A DNA stretch of 64,000 nucleotides. Origin: Lentilactobacillus otakiensis DSM 19908 = JCM 15040 (GTDB lineage: Bacteria; Bacillota; Bacilli; Lactobacillales; Lactobacillaceae). The stretch covers positions 62,001-126,000 of the forward strand of contig NZ_AZED01000008.1 in assembly GCF_001434145.1 (NCBI RefSeq), read 5' to 3'. Shown one piece after another: positions 33,771-42,650 of the stretch. Positions within the stretch are counted from its first letter, which is position 1. Each line of letters starts with the position of its first letter. Position numbers and translations under genes: made by a program. The notes under the pieces are model-generated. The model was not told the origin of the DNA, searched no databases, and saw nothing but the letters and a program-made list of their open reading frames with translations.

Positions 33771-34154
33771 TTAAACTTGCGTCTGATTTTTCCTCCATCG
33801 GGAATTCTTCACGCCGGGTAGAATCATCAAGATGAAGAACCATATCGTTCCAATGATTGGAATGAGTTCGATCAGAATCCACAATGCGCTTCGATCAGTA
33901 TCGTGGAGCCTGCGGGCTTTAACGGTGAAGCTGCCAATCCAGTCCAAGAATACGACAATCCGGGTTACTAGAGCGAAGCTTTCATCCGTCCAGTTGTAGA
34001 TGTGGTCAATCGGATGACCGGACATTTTTTCGATGATGGCTAGTATCATACCACCCAGTAGATAATTGACAATCACTGGAATCCAATACTGACTTCGATC
34101 TGCTTTGGCGTTCCAGGTAAATAGATGCGTCCAAAATTCTGTATAGCTTTGCAT
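33771..34154 (-). CDS. DUF805 membrane protein
   Basis: 127 residues: SYTEFWTHLFTWNAKADRSQYW followed by three to four membrane segments and VKARRLHDTDRSALWIL, the DUF805 (YhaH-like) pattern with its conserved R-x-x-Y/F-W and R-R-L-H-D motifs. GGGAG precedes the ATG. Two near-identical palindromes lie upstream (34214-34270) and probably regulate it. Molecular function unknown. Confidence 0.82.
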   Translation of the reverse strand: MQSYTEFWTHLFTWNAKADRSQYWIPVIVNYLLGGMILAIIEKMSGHPIDHIYNWTDESFALVTRIVVFLDWIGSFTVKARRLHDTDRSALWILIELIPIIGTIWFFILMILPGVKNSRWRKNQTQV

Positions 34155-34213
34155 GTTTTACTCCCATAGAAAAAGTGCATGTCATTGATTTTTACTACTG
34201 TGTACGTTTTATA

Positions 34214-34270
34214 AAAATGGAACTATAGTTCCATTTTAAAAAAATCACATGAAATAGGAACTATACTTCC
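34214..34270 (-). promoter_or_regulatory. Tandem palindromic operators upstream of the DUF805 gene
   Basis: A perfect 24-bp palindrome centred on GGAACTATAGTTCC (34214-34237), flanked by AAAAT/ATTTT, and a second near-copy GGAACTATACTTCC at 34257-34270. No assigned regulator. Confidence 0.55.
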
Positions 34271-34282
34271 AATCCAGTTTAT

Positions 34283-35665
34283 TTAGTTTCGATGATTATT
34301 GGTCATATCAATTGGTTTCATCCATTTGTCAAAATCTTCTGCAGTGACGTACCCAAGCTTTACGGCGGCTACTTTCAACTTGGTTCCATCTTGATGGGCC
34401 TTTTGAACAATCTCAGCCGCTTTATGATAGCCGATGTGTGGTGAGAGCGCGGTGACCGTCATCAACGAGTTATCAACCAGTTGCTTCATTCGATCTTGAT
34501 TGACGGTGATGCCGGCGACCATTTTATCGGTGAAGTTATGCATGACGCCCGTGAGCAGTTCAACCGACTCAAGAAAATTGAAGATGATTACTGGTTTATA
34601 GACATTCATCTCAAAGTTACCTTGGCTGGCAGCGACCTCTATCGTAGTGTCGTTTCCCATCACTCGGGTGGCAGCCATGGTCATGGCCTCTGCTTGAGTT
34701 GGATTGACTTTGCCAGGCATGATGGATGATCCGGGCTCATTGGCGGGGATGTGCAATTCACCATAAGCAGCCCGGGGACCGCTGGCTAAGAAACGAATAT
34801 CATTGGCAATCTTCAATAAGTCTGCTGCTAGTGTCCGGATTGCACCATGTGTAACGGTTAATCCTGAATGATTGGCCAGGCCGTAAAATTTGTTGCCAGT
34901 CGTGAAATTGGTCGAGTAATCATTTGATAATGTAGCAACGATTTTGGTGTCAAAACCTGGTAAAGTGTTTAGTCCGGTACCGACCGCCGTACCACCAATT
35001 GGCAATTCAAGCAAGGCTTGACTGGTTTCCTGAATAAAATGAAGATCGTGTTCCAGTGCACCGACCCAGCCGCTAATTTCCTGTCCGAAGGTGATCGGAG
35101 TGGCATCCTGGAGGTGAGTTCGACCAATTTTAACGACGTTCCAGTATTCAGCCTGTTTCTGTTTCAAAACGGAAACCAGGTGTTCGATTTCGGGTGTAAG
35201 TTTATTAAGCGCACAAATGCCGGCAATGTTCATGGCAGTTGGAAATGTGTCGTTAGAGCTTTGCGAGCGGTTAACGTCGTCATTTGGGGTGATCCGAACT
35301 GATGGATCGATCTGCTTGCATTGGTTGGCAATCACTTCGTTCACGTTCATATTGGTTTGCGTTCCGGATCCCGTTTGATAAACGTGGAGGGGAAAGTCAG
35401 CCATTAACTGTGAGTCATCTAAAATGAGCAACTGAGCTGCAGCTTGCTGAATCAAGTCCGCTTTTTGTTCGTCCAAATTATCCTGCCCGTGATTAACCTC
35501 GGCCGCATTCATTTTGATGTGAATTAAGGCGCGGATAACTGTGGTTGGCATCAATGGTCCAGTCGGGAAGTTGTGGCGACTCCGTTCAGTTTGTGGACCC
35601 CACAAAGCATTCTTAGGAACTTTGACTTTGCCAAGGGTATCTTCTTCCATCCGATATTCAGTCAT
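34283..35665 (-). CDS. fumC: Class II fumarate hydratase
   Basis: 460 residues. The fumarase/aspartase signature GSSIMPGKVNP is present, with SQSSNDTFPTAMNIA and GRTHLQDATPITFGQE forming the other active-site blocks. It interconverts fumarate and L-malate. It starts 13 bp after the malolactic-type enzyme gene on the same strand, so both form an operon for malate/fumarate metabolism. GGAGG 6 nt before the ATG. Confidence 0.95.
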   Translation of the reverse strand: MTEYRMEEDTLGKVKVPKNALWGPQTERSRHNFPTGPLMPTTVIRALIHIKMNAAEVNHGQDNLDEQKADLIQQAAAQLLILDDSQLMADFPLHVYQTGSGTQTNMNVNEVIANQCKQIDPSVRITPNDDVNRSQSSNDTFPTAMNIAGICALNKLTPEIEHLVSVLKQKQAEYWNVVKIGRTHLQDATPITFGQEISGWVGALEHDLHFIQETSQALLELPIGGTAVGTGLNTLPGFDTKIVATLSNDYSTNFTTGNKFYGLANHSGLTVTHGAIRTLAADLLKIANDIRFLASGPRAAYGELHIPANEPGSSIMPGKVNPTQAEAMTMAATRVMGNDTTIEVAASQGNFEMNVYKPVIIFNFLESVELLTGVMHNFTDKMVAGITVNQDRMKQLVDNSLMTVTALSPHIGYHKAAEIVQKAHQDGTKLKVAAVKLGYVTAEDFDKWMKPIDMTNNHRN

Positions 35666-35678
35666 GTTTTACCTCCAT

Positions 35679-37298
35679 TTAATACTTAGGTTCCCATTTA
35701 GTTGCTTGAATCACATCGGAAACCGACTGAATCGGTTTCTGATTAAGTTTCTGATCAACAGCACTTTGGGCAACGGCCGCTGCAACGGTGTCTGAGAATG
35801 AACTTAGTTTGGAAACTGGCGGTAATACCGCAGCCCCTGGTTGATCTGGGTCGACAATTCCACCAAGTGAATGGGCAGCTGCTGAAATCATTTGGTCGTT
35901 CAAGACGGATGCTGAGCTTGCGATTGCACCCATTCCCAAGCCGGGATAAATAAGCGCATTGTTTGCCTGGCCAATTTGGTAACTAATGCCATTGTATTCA
36001 ACGTCATCAGAAGGGACGCCGGTTGCGACGAGACCCTTACCGTTTGTCCATTTGATGAGATCTGCCGCGTGTGCTTCGATTAACTTGGTTGGATTTGAAA
36101 TTGGGAAAATGATCGGACGGTCAGTATGAGCGGCCATTTCCTTCACAACTTCTTCAGTAAATGTGCCAGGTTGTGTTGAGGTTCCCACCATGATAGTTGG
36201 ATGAATTGCCTTTACAACCGCAAGCAAGTCAGTGAGCTCATCGGCATTCGCAAACTCGCTTCGCAATCTGGCAAACGGTTTCTGTTCTGGGGTCAGACCG
36301 GGGGTATCAGTAAAGAGCAGCCCTTGCTTGTCCACCATATAAAAGTGTTTGCGAGCTTCTTCAGGAGACAATCCGGCAGCGACCATTTCATTATAAATGC
36401 GTTCAGTGATTCCAGCACCAGCAGTGCCGGCACCAAAACACAGGTATGTTTGATCGATTAATTTTTGTTTTGAGATATTTAAAGCGCCAATGATTCCAGC
36501 TAAAACGATGATCCCGGTTCCTTGGATATCGTCATTGAATACCAGTTGATGATCCTTATATTTGTTTAAGATATTTGCGGCATTTGAGCGACCGAAATCC
36601 TCGAAATGAAGATAAACATCTGGGAATAGCTTCTCCACAGTTTCCACAAATTGATCGATATAAGTGTAGTAACGGTCACCGCGAACCCGATGTTCTTTCA
36701 ATCCCAAATAAAGTGGGTTATTTAAGAGGGCTTCGTTGTTGGTACCTGCGTCAATCACAACCGGAAGTACCAGACTGGGGTCAATCCCGGCAGCGGCCGT
36801 GTATACCATCAATTTACCGACTGTGATATCGACACCTTGAGTGCCCCAATCACCAATTCCCAGAATTCCCTCGCCATCGGTGACACACAGGAGTCTGATA
36901 TCGCGATCACCAGCAGCGTTTTTCAAGGTTGCTTCAATAGATTCTGGATTCTCAATGGAGAGGAACGCTGCGTTTTGTGGTTGGACAAAAAATTCACTAT
37001 ACTTTTCGACGGTTGTCGCGATGGTTGGATCGTACACGATGGGCATGAACTCGGCCACATGCTGTGAAAAGACCTTGAAGAAAAGCGTTCGATTTTCATT
37101 GAAAATGCTCATCAATAAGAACCGTTTTTCGAGTGCAGACGACTTTGACTGATATTGCTGATAGACTTGGTTGGCCTGCTCATCAATTGTTTGGACTTTC
37201 GGTGGCAGCATGCCCACAATTCCCAGTTGTTCGCGTTCTTCCTCAGTGAAGCCTGTTCCCTTATTCTTGAAAGGGTCATTCAAAATTGAATCAGTCAT
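35679..37298 (-). CDS. Malolactic enzyme / NAD-malic enzyme family
   Basis: 539 residues. The N-terminal [18 protein letters not shown] and the [11 protein letters not shown] segment closely resemble lactic-acid-bacterial malolactic enzymes. Catalytic and metal-binding blocks are [44 protein letters not shown] and the dinucleotide motif [10 protein letters not shown]. Malolactic enzyme decarboxylates L-malate to lactate using bound NAD; NAD-malic enzymes of the same family give pyruvate, and sequence alone does not fully separate them. No mleP transporter or mleR regulator is adjacent. It forms an operon with fumC. Confidence 0.85.
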   Translation of the reverse strand: MTDSILNDPFKNKGTGFTEEEREQLGIVGMLPPKVQTIDEQANQVYQQYQSKSSALEKRFLLMSIFNENRTLFFKVFSQHVAEFMPIVYDPTIATTVEKYSEFFVQPQNAAFLSIENPESIEATLKNAAGDRDIRLLCVTDGEGILGIGDWGTQGVDITVGKLMVYTAAAGIDPSLVLPVVIDAGTNNEALLNNPLYLGLKEHRVRGDRYYTYIDQFVETVEKLFPDVYLHFEDFGRSNAANILNKYKDHQLVFNDDIQGTGIIVLAGIIGALNISKQKLIDQTYLCFGAGTAGAGITERIYNEMVAAGLSPEEARKHFYMVDKQGLLFTDTPGLTPEQKPFARLRSEFANADELTDLLAVVKAIHPTIMVGTSTQPGTFTEEVVKEMAAHTDRPIIFPISNPTKLIEAHAADLIKWTNGKGLVATGVPSDDVEYNGISYQIGQANNALIYPGLGMGAIASSASVLNDQMISAAAHSLGGIVDPDQPGAAVLPPVSKLSSFSDTVAAAVAQSAVDQKLNQKPIQSVSDVIQATKWEPKY

Positions 37299-37373
37299 GT
37301 CTTATTCGTCCTCTCCCTAATCGTGTCGTATTAATAAGGTCAATCATACCTCATAACCTCGATGGCATAAAGA

Positions 37374-37410
37374 CAAAAAAACTCAACCAATTCTCAAATT
37401 GGCTGAGTTG
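37374..37410 (-). terminator. Terminator of pduO-type gene
   Basis: On the minus strand ACTCAGCCAATT / AATTGGTTGAGT followed by T6. Confidence 0.85.
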
Positions 37411-37420
37411 TGATAGTAAG

Positions 37421-37960
37421 TTATTTCATTTTACTTTCAACTTCTTGATAACCTTCTAGAAAATTTGCATAACGTGCAAGTGCAAATAGGTAATCAGAAA
37501 GGCGGTTCAAATACTCAAAAATTTCATCATTGAGGGGCTGCTGTTTATCGTTAAGTTCAATTACCATTCGTTCTGCGCGTCGAGCCAATGCCCGGGCATA
37601 TTGCAGCGAAGCGCCAGCCTGGTTGCCGCCGGGGAGGATGAATGCCTTAATGGCTGGCAGCTTATCCATAATGCGATCAATTTCTGACTCTAACTGCTTG
37701 GTATCGTCGAAGGTGATGTTGTGATGACGTTTGACGGTGATATCGGCTTGGAGTTCGTATAGGTTTCGCTGGACAGTTTGGATAGCAGGCGCGAGCTCTG
37801 CACTCTTTGGTGATAGTACTGAGACTACATAGCCTAGATAAGAATCAAGCTCATCCAGGGCGCCTAAGGCCTCAATTTGTAAGTCGTACTTTGGGACCAT
37901 TTTGCCGGTGACTTGCTTCGTCTTACCGTGATCGCCGACTTTTGTATAAATCTTTAACAT
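37421..37960 (-). CDS. pduO: Cob(I)alamin adenosyltransferase, PduO type
   Basis: 179 residues: KIYTKVGDHGKTKQVTGKMVPKYD at the N-terminus (ATP-binding, T-G-D-x-G-x-T region), EALGALDELDSYLGYV, then ILPGGNQAGASLQYARALARRAER, all hallmarks of the PduO/EutT-like MMAB family. It makes adenosylcobalamin. The next gene in the same orientation, nrdJ, encodes an adenosylcobalamin-dependent reductase, so it likely supplies that cofactor; gene symbol by family, not by a pdu operon. GGAGG 7 nt before the ATG. Confidence 0.9.
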   Translation of the reverse strand: MLKIYTKVGDHGKTKQVTGKMVPKYDLQIEALGALDELDSYLGYVVSVLSPKSAELAPAIQTVQRNLYELQADITVKRHHNITFDDTKQLESEIDRIMDKLPAIKAFILPGGNQAGASLQYARALARRAERMVIELNDKQQPLNDEIFEYLNRLSDYLFALARYANFLEGYQEVESKMK

Positions 37961-37987
37961 TGTTGTACCTCCGTGATTTATGTAATG

Positions 37988-38025
37988 AAAAAGGTCAGAG
38001 GCAAAATAACCTTTTGTCCTGACCT
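37988..38025 (-). terminator. Hairpin downstream of nrdJ and repeat E
   Basis: On the minus strand GAGGTCAGGACAAAAGG ... TTTTGCCTCTGACC followed by T5; same GGACAAAAG core as terminators at 13196 and 63291. Confidence 0.65.
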
Positions 38026-38160
38026 CATTCCGTGCAAATGATTGTTTTTAACTTGGCCTTTCGATGGGGGCCGGAAGACCAAGGTGGAACACATTAGTTT
38101 AGTGGTGCTGGTGGAGTTGGTTTGGCTGGGGTGTTTCGTTTTGGTTCACTTTTACCTAGC

Positions 38161-38280
38161 CGAAACTTGTTCCGACGCAACTGATGCTAACTTCTAAGTG
38201 CGCTTCGACTCAAACCCAGAACCAGGGTTTAAGCCGAAGCACCCTTAGAAACCGCATCACCCGTTGCTCGTCACACTCTA
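38161..38280 (+). repeat. Structured intergenic repeat, class 1, copy E
   Basis: Nearly the same ends and outer helices as copy A (CCGAAACTTGTTCCGACG ... CGTCACACTCTA; GATGC/GCATC; CTAAG/CTTAG). The next helix GCTTCG/CGAAGC replaces GCTTTG/CAAAGC of copy A, a compensatory change. It ends 2 bp before the nrdJ stop codon. Confidence 0.75.
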
Positions 38281-38282
38281 CT

Positions 38283-40532
38283 CTACTTCACAGGGCAAGC
38301 TCCCCCTGCACAATCCGTTTGGTCAACCAACTCGATACCCTTCTTATCATGGTTATCGTTTTGCTTTGCGAAGACCGTTGCGACATCGCCGTGGATTTCC
38401 ATGACTTTGTCTTCATAAGTCTTCTCATCGATTGGTTCCTTAGGGGCTTGTTTGAATTCATTTCCCACGTAAGGAAGCAATGAGGTTGACTTGGTTGTGA
38501 AGCGGTATTGTCTCATCAATGGGGCAATTTGGTCGCCTTCGTTTGGTTGGAAGGTAACGGTACAACTAACCGCGTTATCTGACCAATAAGTCTGCAGGAA
38601 GGCTTGGGTTGCGAATTGTTCTGCAATCGAAACGTTACCAGCTGAGGCGAAGTTATCGCTGTCAGCGTGTGATGCGCGGATTGGGAATTCTGCAACCATC
38701 GTGCTCTTGGTGTAAACGTCTGGTTCAACGTGGTAGCCACAAGCCTTCAAAGCTGGCAGCAATGGATCTGAATCTTGGAAACGAATCCGTTGAATCAAGT
38801 AACCAGCGTAGTGGAAATGCATTCCCTCAGAAACACCGGCTAATTTAGCAACAGTTCCGGATGGCTTAACAGTCGTGTGCTTGATAGATGGTTTGCATCC
38901 AAGTGTATCGGAGTAATTCTTATCAGCGGCAACAACTGCCTTGTAAAGGCCATCAACTTCCTTAACGATCCGTGGGTCATAAATAGGCTTCTTGATTGCT
39001 TCACCGGTTTCAGGATCAGTCGCATCTTCATAGCCAGTTACAACTCGGTTGCCAAAGGTTGCCAAGATCCAGTCTTGAATTCCTGACATTGAAATACCGA
39101 TCCGACGGTTATTTTCAATGACGTTACGAGAAACTTCCCAGTCATAGTTACTGAAGGTAACCCGCTTTGAGAAACGTGTTCCCAAAGTGAAGGCTTCGTT
39201 CAGGTCCCAGCCTTGTTGAGTTGCAACATAAGGGAAGACTTCAAACAAGTTACATGGTTCACCATTGGCTAATGAAATTTCACCACAGGGGTTAGTTCCT
39301 TCAACGTTGGCATCGATGTCTTTTTGCAGACCATCGATTTTACGGCCATAGTTCTTGGAAAGTTCCAAGTTAACGATTCCGGGTTCACCATTATGTTGGA
39401 TGGAATCAGCAACTGGACCGTAGTTATCAAATTCTGAATCAACGGCAACACTGTTGTTGGATGCCCAACGGTGATGGTAAAGCTTGTCTTTGTCTTGCTT
39501 CATGGTAATGAAGTCTTCGTCATCAGCTGAGCCTAAAGCTAATTCAGCAGAACGACGAACGTTTCCGGCAACAACAGTTTTACCAATCAAGTTACCAATG
39601 TCAGTTGCATCAACGGATGACAAATGACGGCCAACGCGTGAGTTGAGTAAATCATTGATGTCAAATAACATTTCGATCAATGGCATTGGACCTGACGCAG
39701 TTCCACCGAAGCCCTTGATCTTGGCACCTTTTTCACGGATGTCGCTCATATCAAGAACCAAGTCGGTCTTACCATCAGCGTTGGTGCCGTTGAAATGCAT
39801 ATCGATCATGTGGGCATTTGCAATAACCCAGCCTTCACGAGTATCTGGCAGACGGTAGTAACGAACGTCTTTGATTGAATGATTCTTTAACCATTCATCT
39901 TTGTCAGTCGCACCCATATCAAGGGAATCCTTGTATGACTTGCTGTTTTTATCGATGATGACTTTCAAGTTAATTGTCTTATCAACTAATGGAATCTTAT
40001 GAATGTTGTTTTTAGTGACAGAAAAACCAACACCGCCGCCCTTCATTAATTGGTCAAACATGAATGAATAAGGCATTGAAACTGCGGGAGTTTCTGGTTG
40101 GAGATACTCTGGTAAAATGTGGCTGTGACCATATGATTGTGGACGAACAGCGATGAACCAACAGTTGTTCAGGGCATCACCGTTACGATCTTGGTAGCTG
40201 GTACCAGAGATCCAAAGGTTACGGCCTGATGGGGTAGCTGAGAGGCCATAGATTAATTTGTATAATTTATGAGCTTCTTCGGTTAAGTCATCAACAACTT
40301 GTGGATCAACGTTGTCTTCGTGCAAACGAGGGTCGAGGTTGATATTTCCTTCGACAACTCGCTTAACAGTTTCGTCCCAGTTCTCGGTCCGGCCTTTTTC
40401 AGGCAGCCAACGCGCATAAGTCCGTTTGTAGGTAACCCAGCCTAATTCTCCCCAGTGTGGTGTAACTTCATCTTTAACTTGGTTTATAAATTCATCAGAT
40501 AGTGAAACTGATGAAAGTTTCATAGCTTGCAT
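38283..40532 (-). CDS. nrdJ: Adenosylcobalamin-dependent ribonucleoside-triphosphate reductase
   Basis: 749 residues, class II monomeric RTPR of the Lactobacillus leichmannii type. Active-site cysteine in NNCWF (C124), GTNPCGEISL with the radical-bearing Cys, and the C-terminal reducing pair in CAGGACPVK. It reduces NTPs to dNTPs using adenosylcobalamin, with thioredoxin as electron donor. The start at 40532 has GGAGG 7 nt upstream. Tandem NrdR-like boxes lie 57-104 bp upstream. Repeat E lies at its 3' end and the cobalamin adenosyltransferase gene follows. Confidence 0.96.
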   Translation of the reverse strand: MQAMKLSSVSLSDEFINQVKDEVTPHWGELGWVTYKRTYARWLPEKGRTENWDETVKRVVEGNINLDPRLHEDNVDPQVVDDLTEEAHKLYKLIYGLSATPSGRNLWISGTSYQDRNGDALNNCWFIAVRPQSYGHSHILPEYLQPETPAVSMPYSFMFDQLMKGGGVGFSVTKNNIHKIPLVDKTINLKVIIDKNSKSYKDSLDMGATDKDEWLKNHSIKDVRYYRLPDTREGWVIANAHMIDMHFNGTNADGKTDLVLDMSDIREKGAKIKGFGGTASGPMPLIEMLFDINDLLNSRVGRHLSSVDATDIGNLIGKTVVAGNVRRSAELALGSADDEDFITMKQDKDKLYHHRWASNNSVAVDSEFDNYGPVADSIQHNGEPGIVNLELSKNYGRKIDGLQKDIDANVEGTNPCGEISLANGEPCNLFEVFPYVATQQGWDLNEAFTLGTRFSKRVTFSNYDWEVSRNVIENNRRIGISMSGIQDWILATFGNRVVTGYEDATDPETGEAIKKPIYDPRIVKEVDGLYKAVVAADKNYSDTLGCKPSIKHTTVKPSGTVAKLAGVSEGMHFHYAGYLIQRIRFQDSDPLLPALKACGYHVEPDVYTKSTMVAEFPIRASHADSDNFASAGNVSIAEQFATQAFLQTYWSDNAVSCTVTFQPNEGDQIAPLMRQYRFTTKSTSLLPYVGNEFKQAPKEPIDEKTYEDKVMEIHGDVATVFAKQNDNHDKKGIELVDQTDCAGGACPVK

Positions 40533-40588
40533 AATGATTCCTCCCATATGTACATTATATTCTCATTTCGTTTGAATTGCTCGAACTG

Positions 40589-40636
40589 ATACTATATATA
40601 GTATATCTAACCGGTTTCAGAATCAATATATTGTGT
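40589..40636 (-). promoter_or_regulatory. Tandem NrdR-like boxes upstream of nrdJ
   Basis: Box 1 ATACTATATATAGTAT (40589-40604) and box 2 AATCAATATATTGTGT (40621-40636) fit the NrdR consensus ACACWATATATWGTGT. Their centres are 32 bp apart, about three helical turns, the spacing typical of NrdR operators. NrdR senses dATP/ATP and represses ribonucleotide reductase genes. Confidence 0.75.
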
Positions 40637-41064
40637 ATCCGCCAGATTTGCTTGTACCGTGCATAATGGCGTAAAGGCGCGGATTGGACGAATTTAAAAA
40701 ATTTTAAATCACACTGAGGGTGGTCTTAAGGATGACAAATAGTTGTGCTGATTTGGTGGATCTTTCCCTATATATAGTCAATATCTGGTGGTGGGGTCTA
40801 TCAGATAACCACATAGTGTGTCGGCTTGACCAACGGATTGTGTGCTGAAAACGACAATCTGATGTATTTGGAATATATTTCGTGTTTTGCTAATATATGA
40901 TGGATATATTGTTTTAAATAGAGTATTATTTAATTCATAGACGAACAATAATGCTGAATAGGTACTTTTAGTTTACAGATATCACAATTCAAATCATAAC
41001 GATTCAATTATTTTGAAATGATTTTCATACCTTTCTTTCTATATATAGAGGTTGGAGGATAACA
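40637..41064. other. AT-rich gap with two further CTATATATAG motifs
   Basis: No ORF with a ribosome site, no recognised RNA. CTATATATAG palindromes occur at 40768-40777 and 41039-41048, the latter just ahead of the phosphoribosyltransferase gene; they may be weak NrdR sites or chance in AT-rich DNA. No cobalamin-riboswitch core was seen despite the B12-dependent gene. Confidence 0.4.
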
Positions 41065-41619
41065 ATGCAAAAGGAATATGAACTCACAATCGGAAAGTTA
41101 AAGCGAACGTTGCCAATTATCCCAATTACCGACACGGCTGCGATTGCCTCATTTGTTTTGTTGGGGGATGCTGAACTCACCCATTATGCGGCTAAGGAGT
41201 TAGCCAAGCGGATTAACATCCCATTTGATTATTTGGTGACTTTGGAAAGCAAAGGGATTCCATTGGCTCAAGAACTCAGCTTGATCACCCATCATCCGCG
41301 GTACTTTGTTCTGCGTAAAAGCGTCAAGGCATACATGAGAAATCCAATTGCGATTGGCATGCGCTCAATCACGACTGACTATCACCAGAAACTGGTCCTC
41401 GATGGTTGTGACGCTGAAAAGTTGCGTGGCAAACGAGTCATCATTGTCGACGATGTAATCAGCACTGGTGGCTCGCTGGCTTCCGCGGAACATTTATTGA
41501 AGAAAGTCGGCGCTCAGGTTGTCCAACGTTGCTCGATTTTGGCGGAAGGTCCCGCTGTTAACCGGGATGATTGTGTCTTCTTGAACACATTGCCCATGTT
41601 TGCGGTGAAGAACGCTTAA
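41065..41619 (+). CDS. Phosphoribosyltransferase family protein (APRT-like)
   Basis: 184 residues, type I PRT fold. The PRPP-binding loop VIIVDDVISTGGSLAS (~residues 130-145) is intact, with the substrate-side segment VTLESKGIPLAQELS. Most like adenine/xanthine phosphoribosyltransferases but the purine specificity is not clear. GGAGG 7 nt before the ATG. It is divergent from nrdJ across 532 bp and has its own terminator. A purine riboswitch was not seen upstream. Confidence 0.82.
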   Translation: MQKEYELTIGKLKRTLPIIPITDTAAIASFVLLGDAELTHYAAKELAKRINIPFDYLVTLESKGIPLAQELSLITHHPRYFVLRKSVKAYMRNPIAIGMRSITTDYHQKLVLDGCDAEKLRGKRVIIVDDVISTGGSLASAEHLLKKVGAQVVQRCSILAEGPAVNRDDCVFLNTLPMFAVKNA

Positions 41620-41646
41620 TTATCCATATAACAAAAGCGCAAAAAT

Positions 41647-41689
41647 AGGAGTCACGAATCTCGTTTGAGATTTGTGGCTCCTGTTTTTT
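41647..41689. terminator. Rho-independent terminator
   Basis: 15-bp stem AGGAGTCACGAATCT / AGATTTGTGGCTCCT (two G-U pairs) then T6. Confidence 0.88.
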
Positions 41690-41704
41690 GTTGAGGATAC
41701 TTAA

Positions 41705-42067
41705 TTATTGAAGACTTTTATATCTTGCAAACCCGTCCACTAAATAGTTTGAAATGAGTAACCAGGTAATGAAAAGTGCAATATTTTGAATCAAATCAAG
41801 TTTGATGATTAAGAATAGGAAACCGATTGTCCCCAAGGTGGCTAGCAAAATCGAAATTGGTCCTCTCTGGTAATTGTGATAATTGAATTCAGGATGGCGG
41901 TTGTAAATTTTCCAACCTGCATAGGCGTACCAAAGAATCCAAGTAAGAATAATGACCAGGATTAGCCAGATTGGATCAATCTTGAAGAGCTTCATGACGA
42001 TATAGATGACCAAGGTGATGAATAACGGGGTGTTCGTGAAGGCTGCGTATTTCCAGTTAAATGTCAT
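41705..42067 (-). CDS. Small membrane protein, paralogue 1
   Basis: 120 residues, four hydrophobic segments, with a central polar motif YNRHPEFNYHNYQRG and a C-terminal VDGFARYKSL. The same pattern (KRHPELDPHN ... VNGFKSYRG) occurs in the gene immediately upstream, so the two are tandem paralogues. The ATG overlaps the upstream stop (ATGA), indicating translational coupling. Function unknown. Confidence 0.68.
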   Translation of the reverse strand: MTFNWKYAAFTNTPLFITLVIYIVMKLFKIDPIWLILVIILTWILWYAYAGWKIYNRHPEFNYHNYQRGPISILLATLGTIGFLFLIIKLDLIQNIALFITWLLISNYLVDGFARYKSLQ

Positions 42068-42441
42068 TTTGTCGTTCCCCTGTATGATTTGAAGCCGTTA
42101 ACTACGGAGTAGTATAAACCAAACGACAACAAGATGACCGCTGGATTGTCCCAATACATGCCTGTCAGCGTCAGTCCGACAAGAGCGACGAATCCCAGTC
42201 CAACGACAATGTTTGCCATTGTGGTTAACTCCAGATTGTGGGGATCCAATTCAGGATGTCGTTTGAAAAATGGCTTGGCGTATTGATAATGAACAAGATT
42301 ATACAAAATTGAAAAAATTCCCACACCAACCAGCAAGGCAATCACTTTGTTCGATATGTATAGGTGAACCAGGAAATAAAGAACGATTAAAGGAACGTAT
42401 GGCAAAAAACAAACCAGGGCAATCTTCAAATTGAATTTCAT
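42064..42441 (-). CDS. Small membrane protein, paralogue 2
   Basis: 125 residues, four hydrophobic segments (ALVCFLPYVPLIVLYFLVHLY; VIALLVGVGIFSILYNLV; IVVGLGFVALVGLTLTGMYW; PAVILLSFGLYYSVVNGF) and the motif FFKRHPELDPHNLEL. Start at 42441 with AAGGAG 9 nt upstream; longer in-frame extensions lack a site. First of a two-gene unit with its paralogue. Function unknown. Confidence 0.68.
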   Translation of the reverse strand: MKFNLKIALVCFLPYVPLIVLYFLVHLYISNKVIALLVGVGIFSILYNLVHYQYAKPFFKRHPELDPHNLELTTMANIVVGLGFVALVGLTLTGMYWDNPAVILLSFGLYYSVVNGFKSYRGTTK

Positions 42442-42566
42442 AAAACAACTCTCCTTAACAAAATTCCCCCACTCCTCAGAAAATTGTTGGTTACAGCGTA
42501 TCATATATGAAGAAAATCGTAAAATTGATTCAAAATATGTTAGAATTTGGTTATTCAAATAAGATC

Positions 42567-42648
42567 ACTAGGGGTGCCTTGTGCTGAGATGGCGATTTGC
42601 CAATCCCTTTGAACCTGATTTGGTTAATACCAACGTAGGGAAGTGGAA
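42567..42648 (+). promoter_or_regulatory. TPP riboswitch (THI element)
   Basis: Conserved blocks GGGGTGCC, GCTGAGAT, CCCTTTGAACCTGATTTGG and TTAATACCAACGTAGGGAAG occur in order. No intrinsic terminator follows, so control is probably at translation initiation. It precedes a 23-codon frame and tenA. Confidence 0.95.
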
Positions 42649-42650
42649 AA

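Noticed and set aside
36837-37152. Plus-strand ORFs of about 80-100 codons within the malolactic-type enzyme gene
   Set aside because: Antisense frames within a conserved enzyme, no start signals.
40637-41064. Cobalamin riboswitch upstream of the B12-dependent nrdJ
   Set aside because: No B12-box or conserved core was found; palindromes fit NrdR better.
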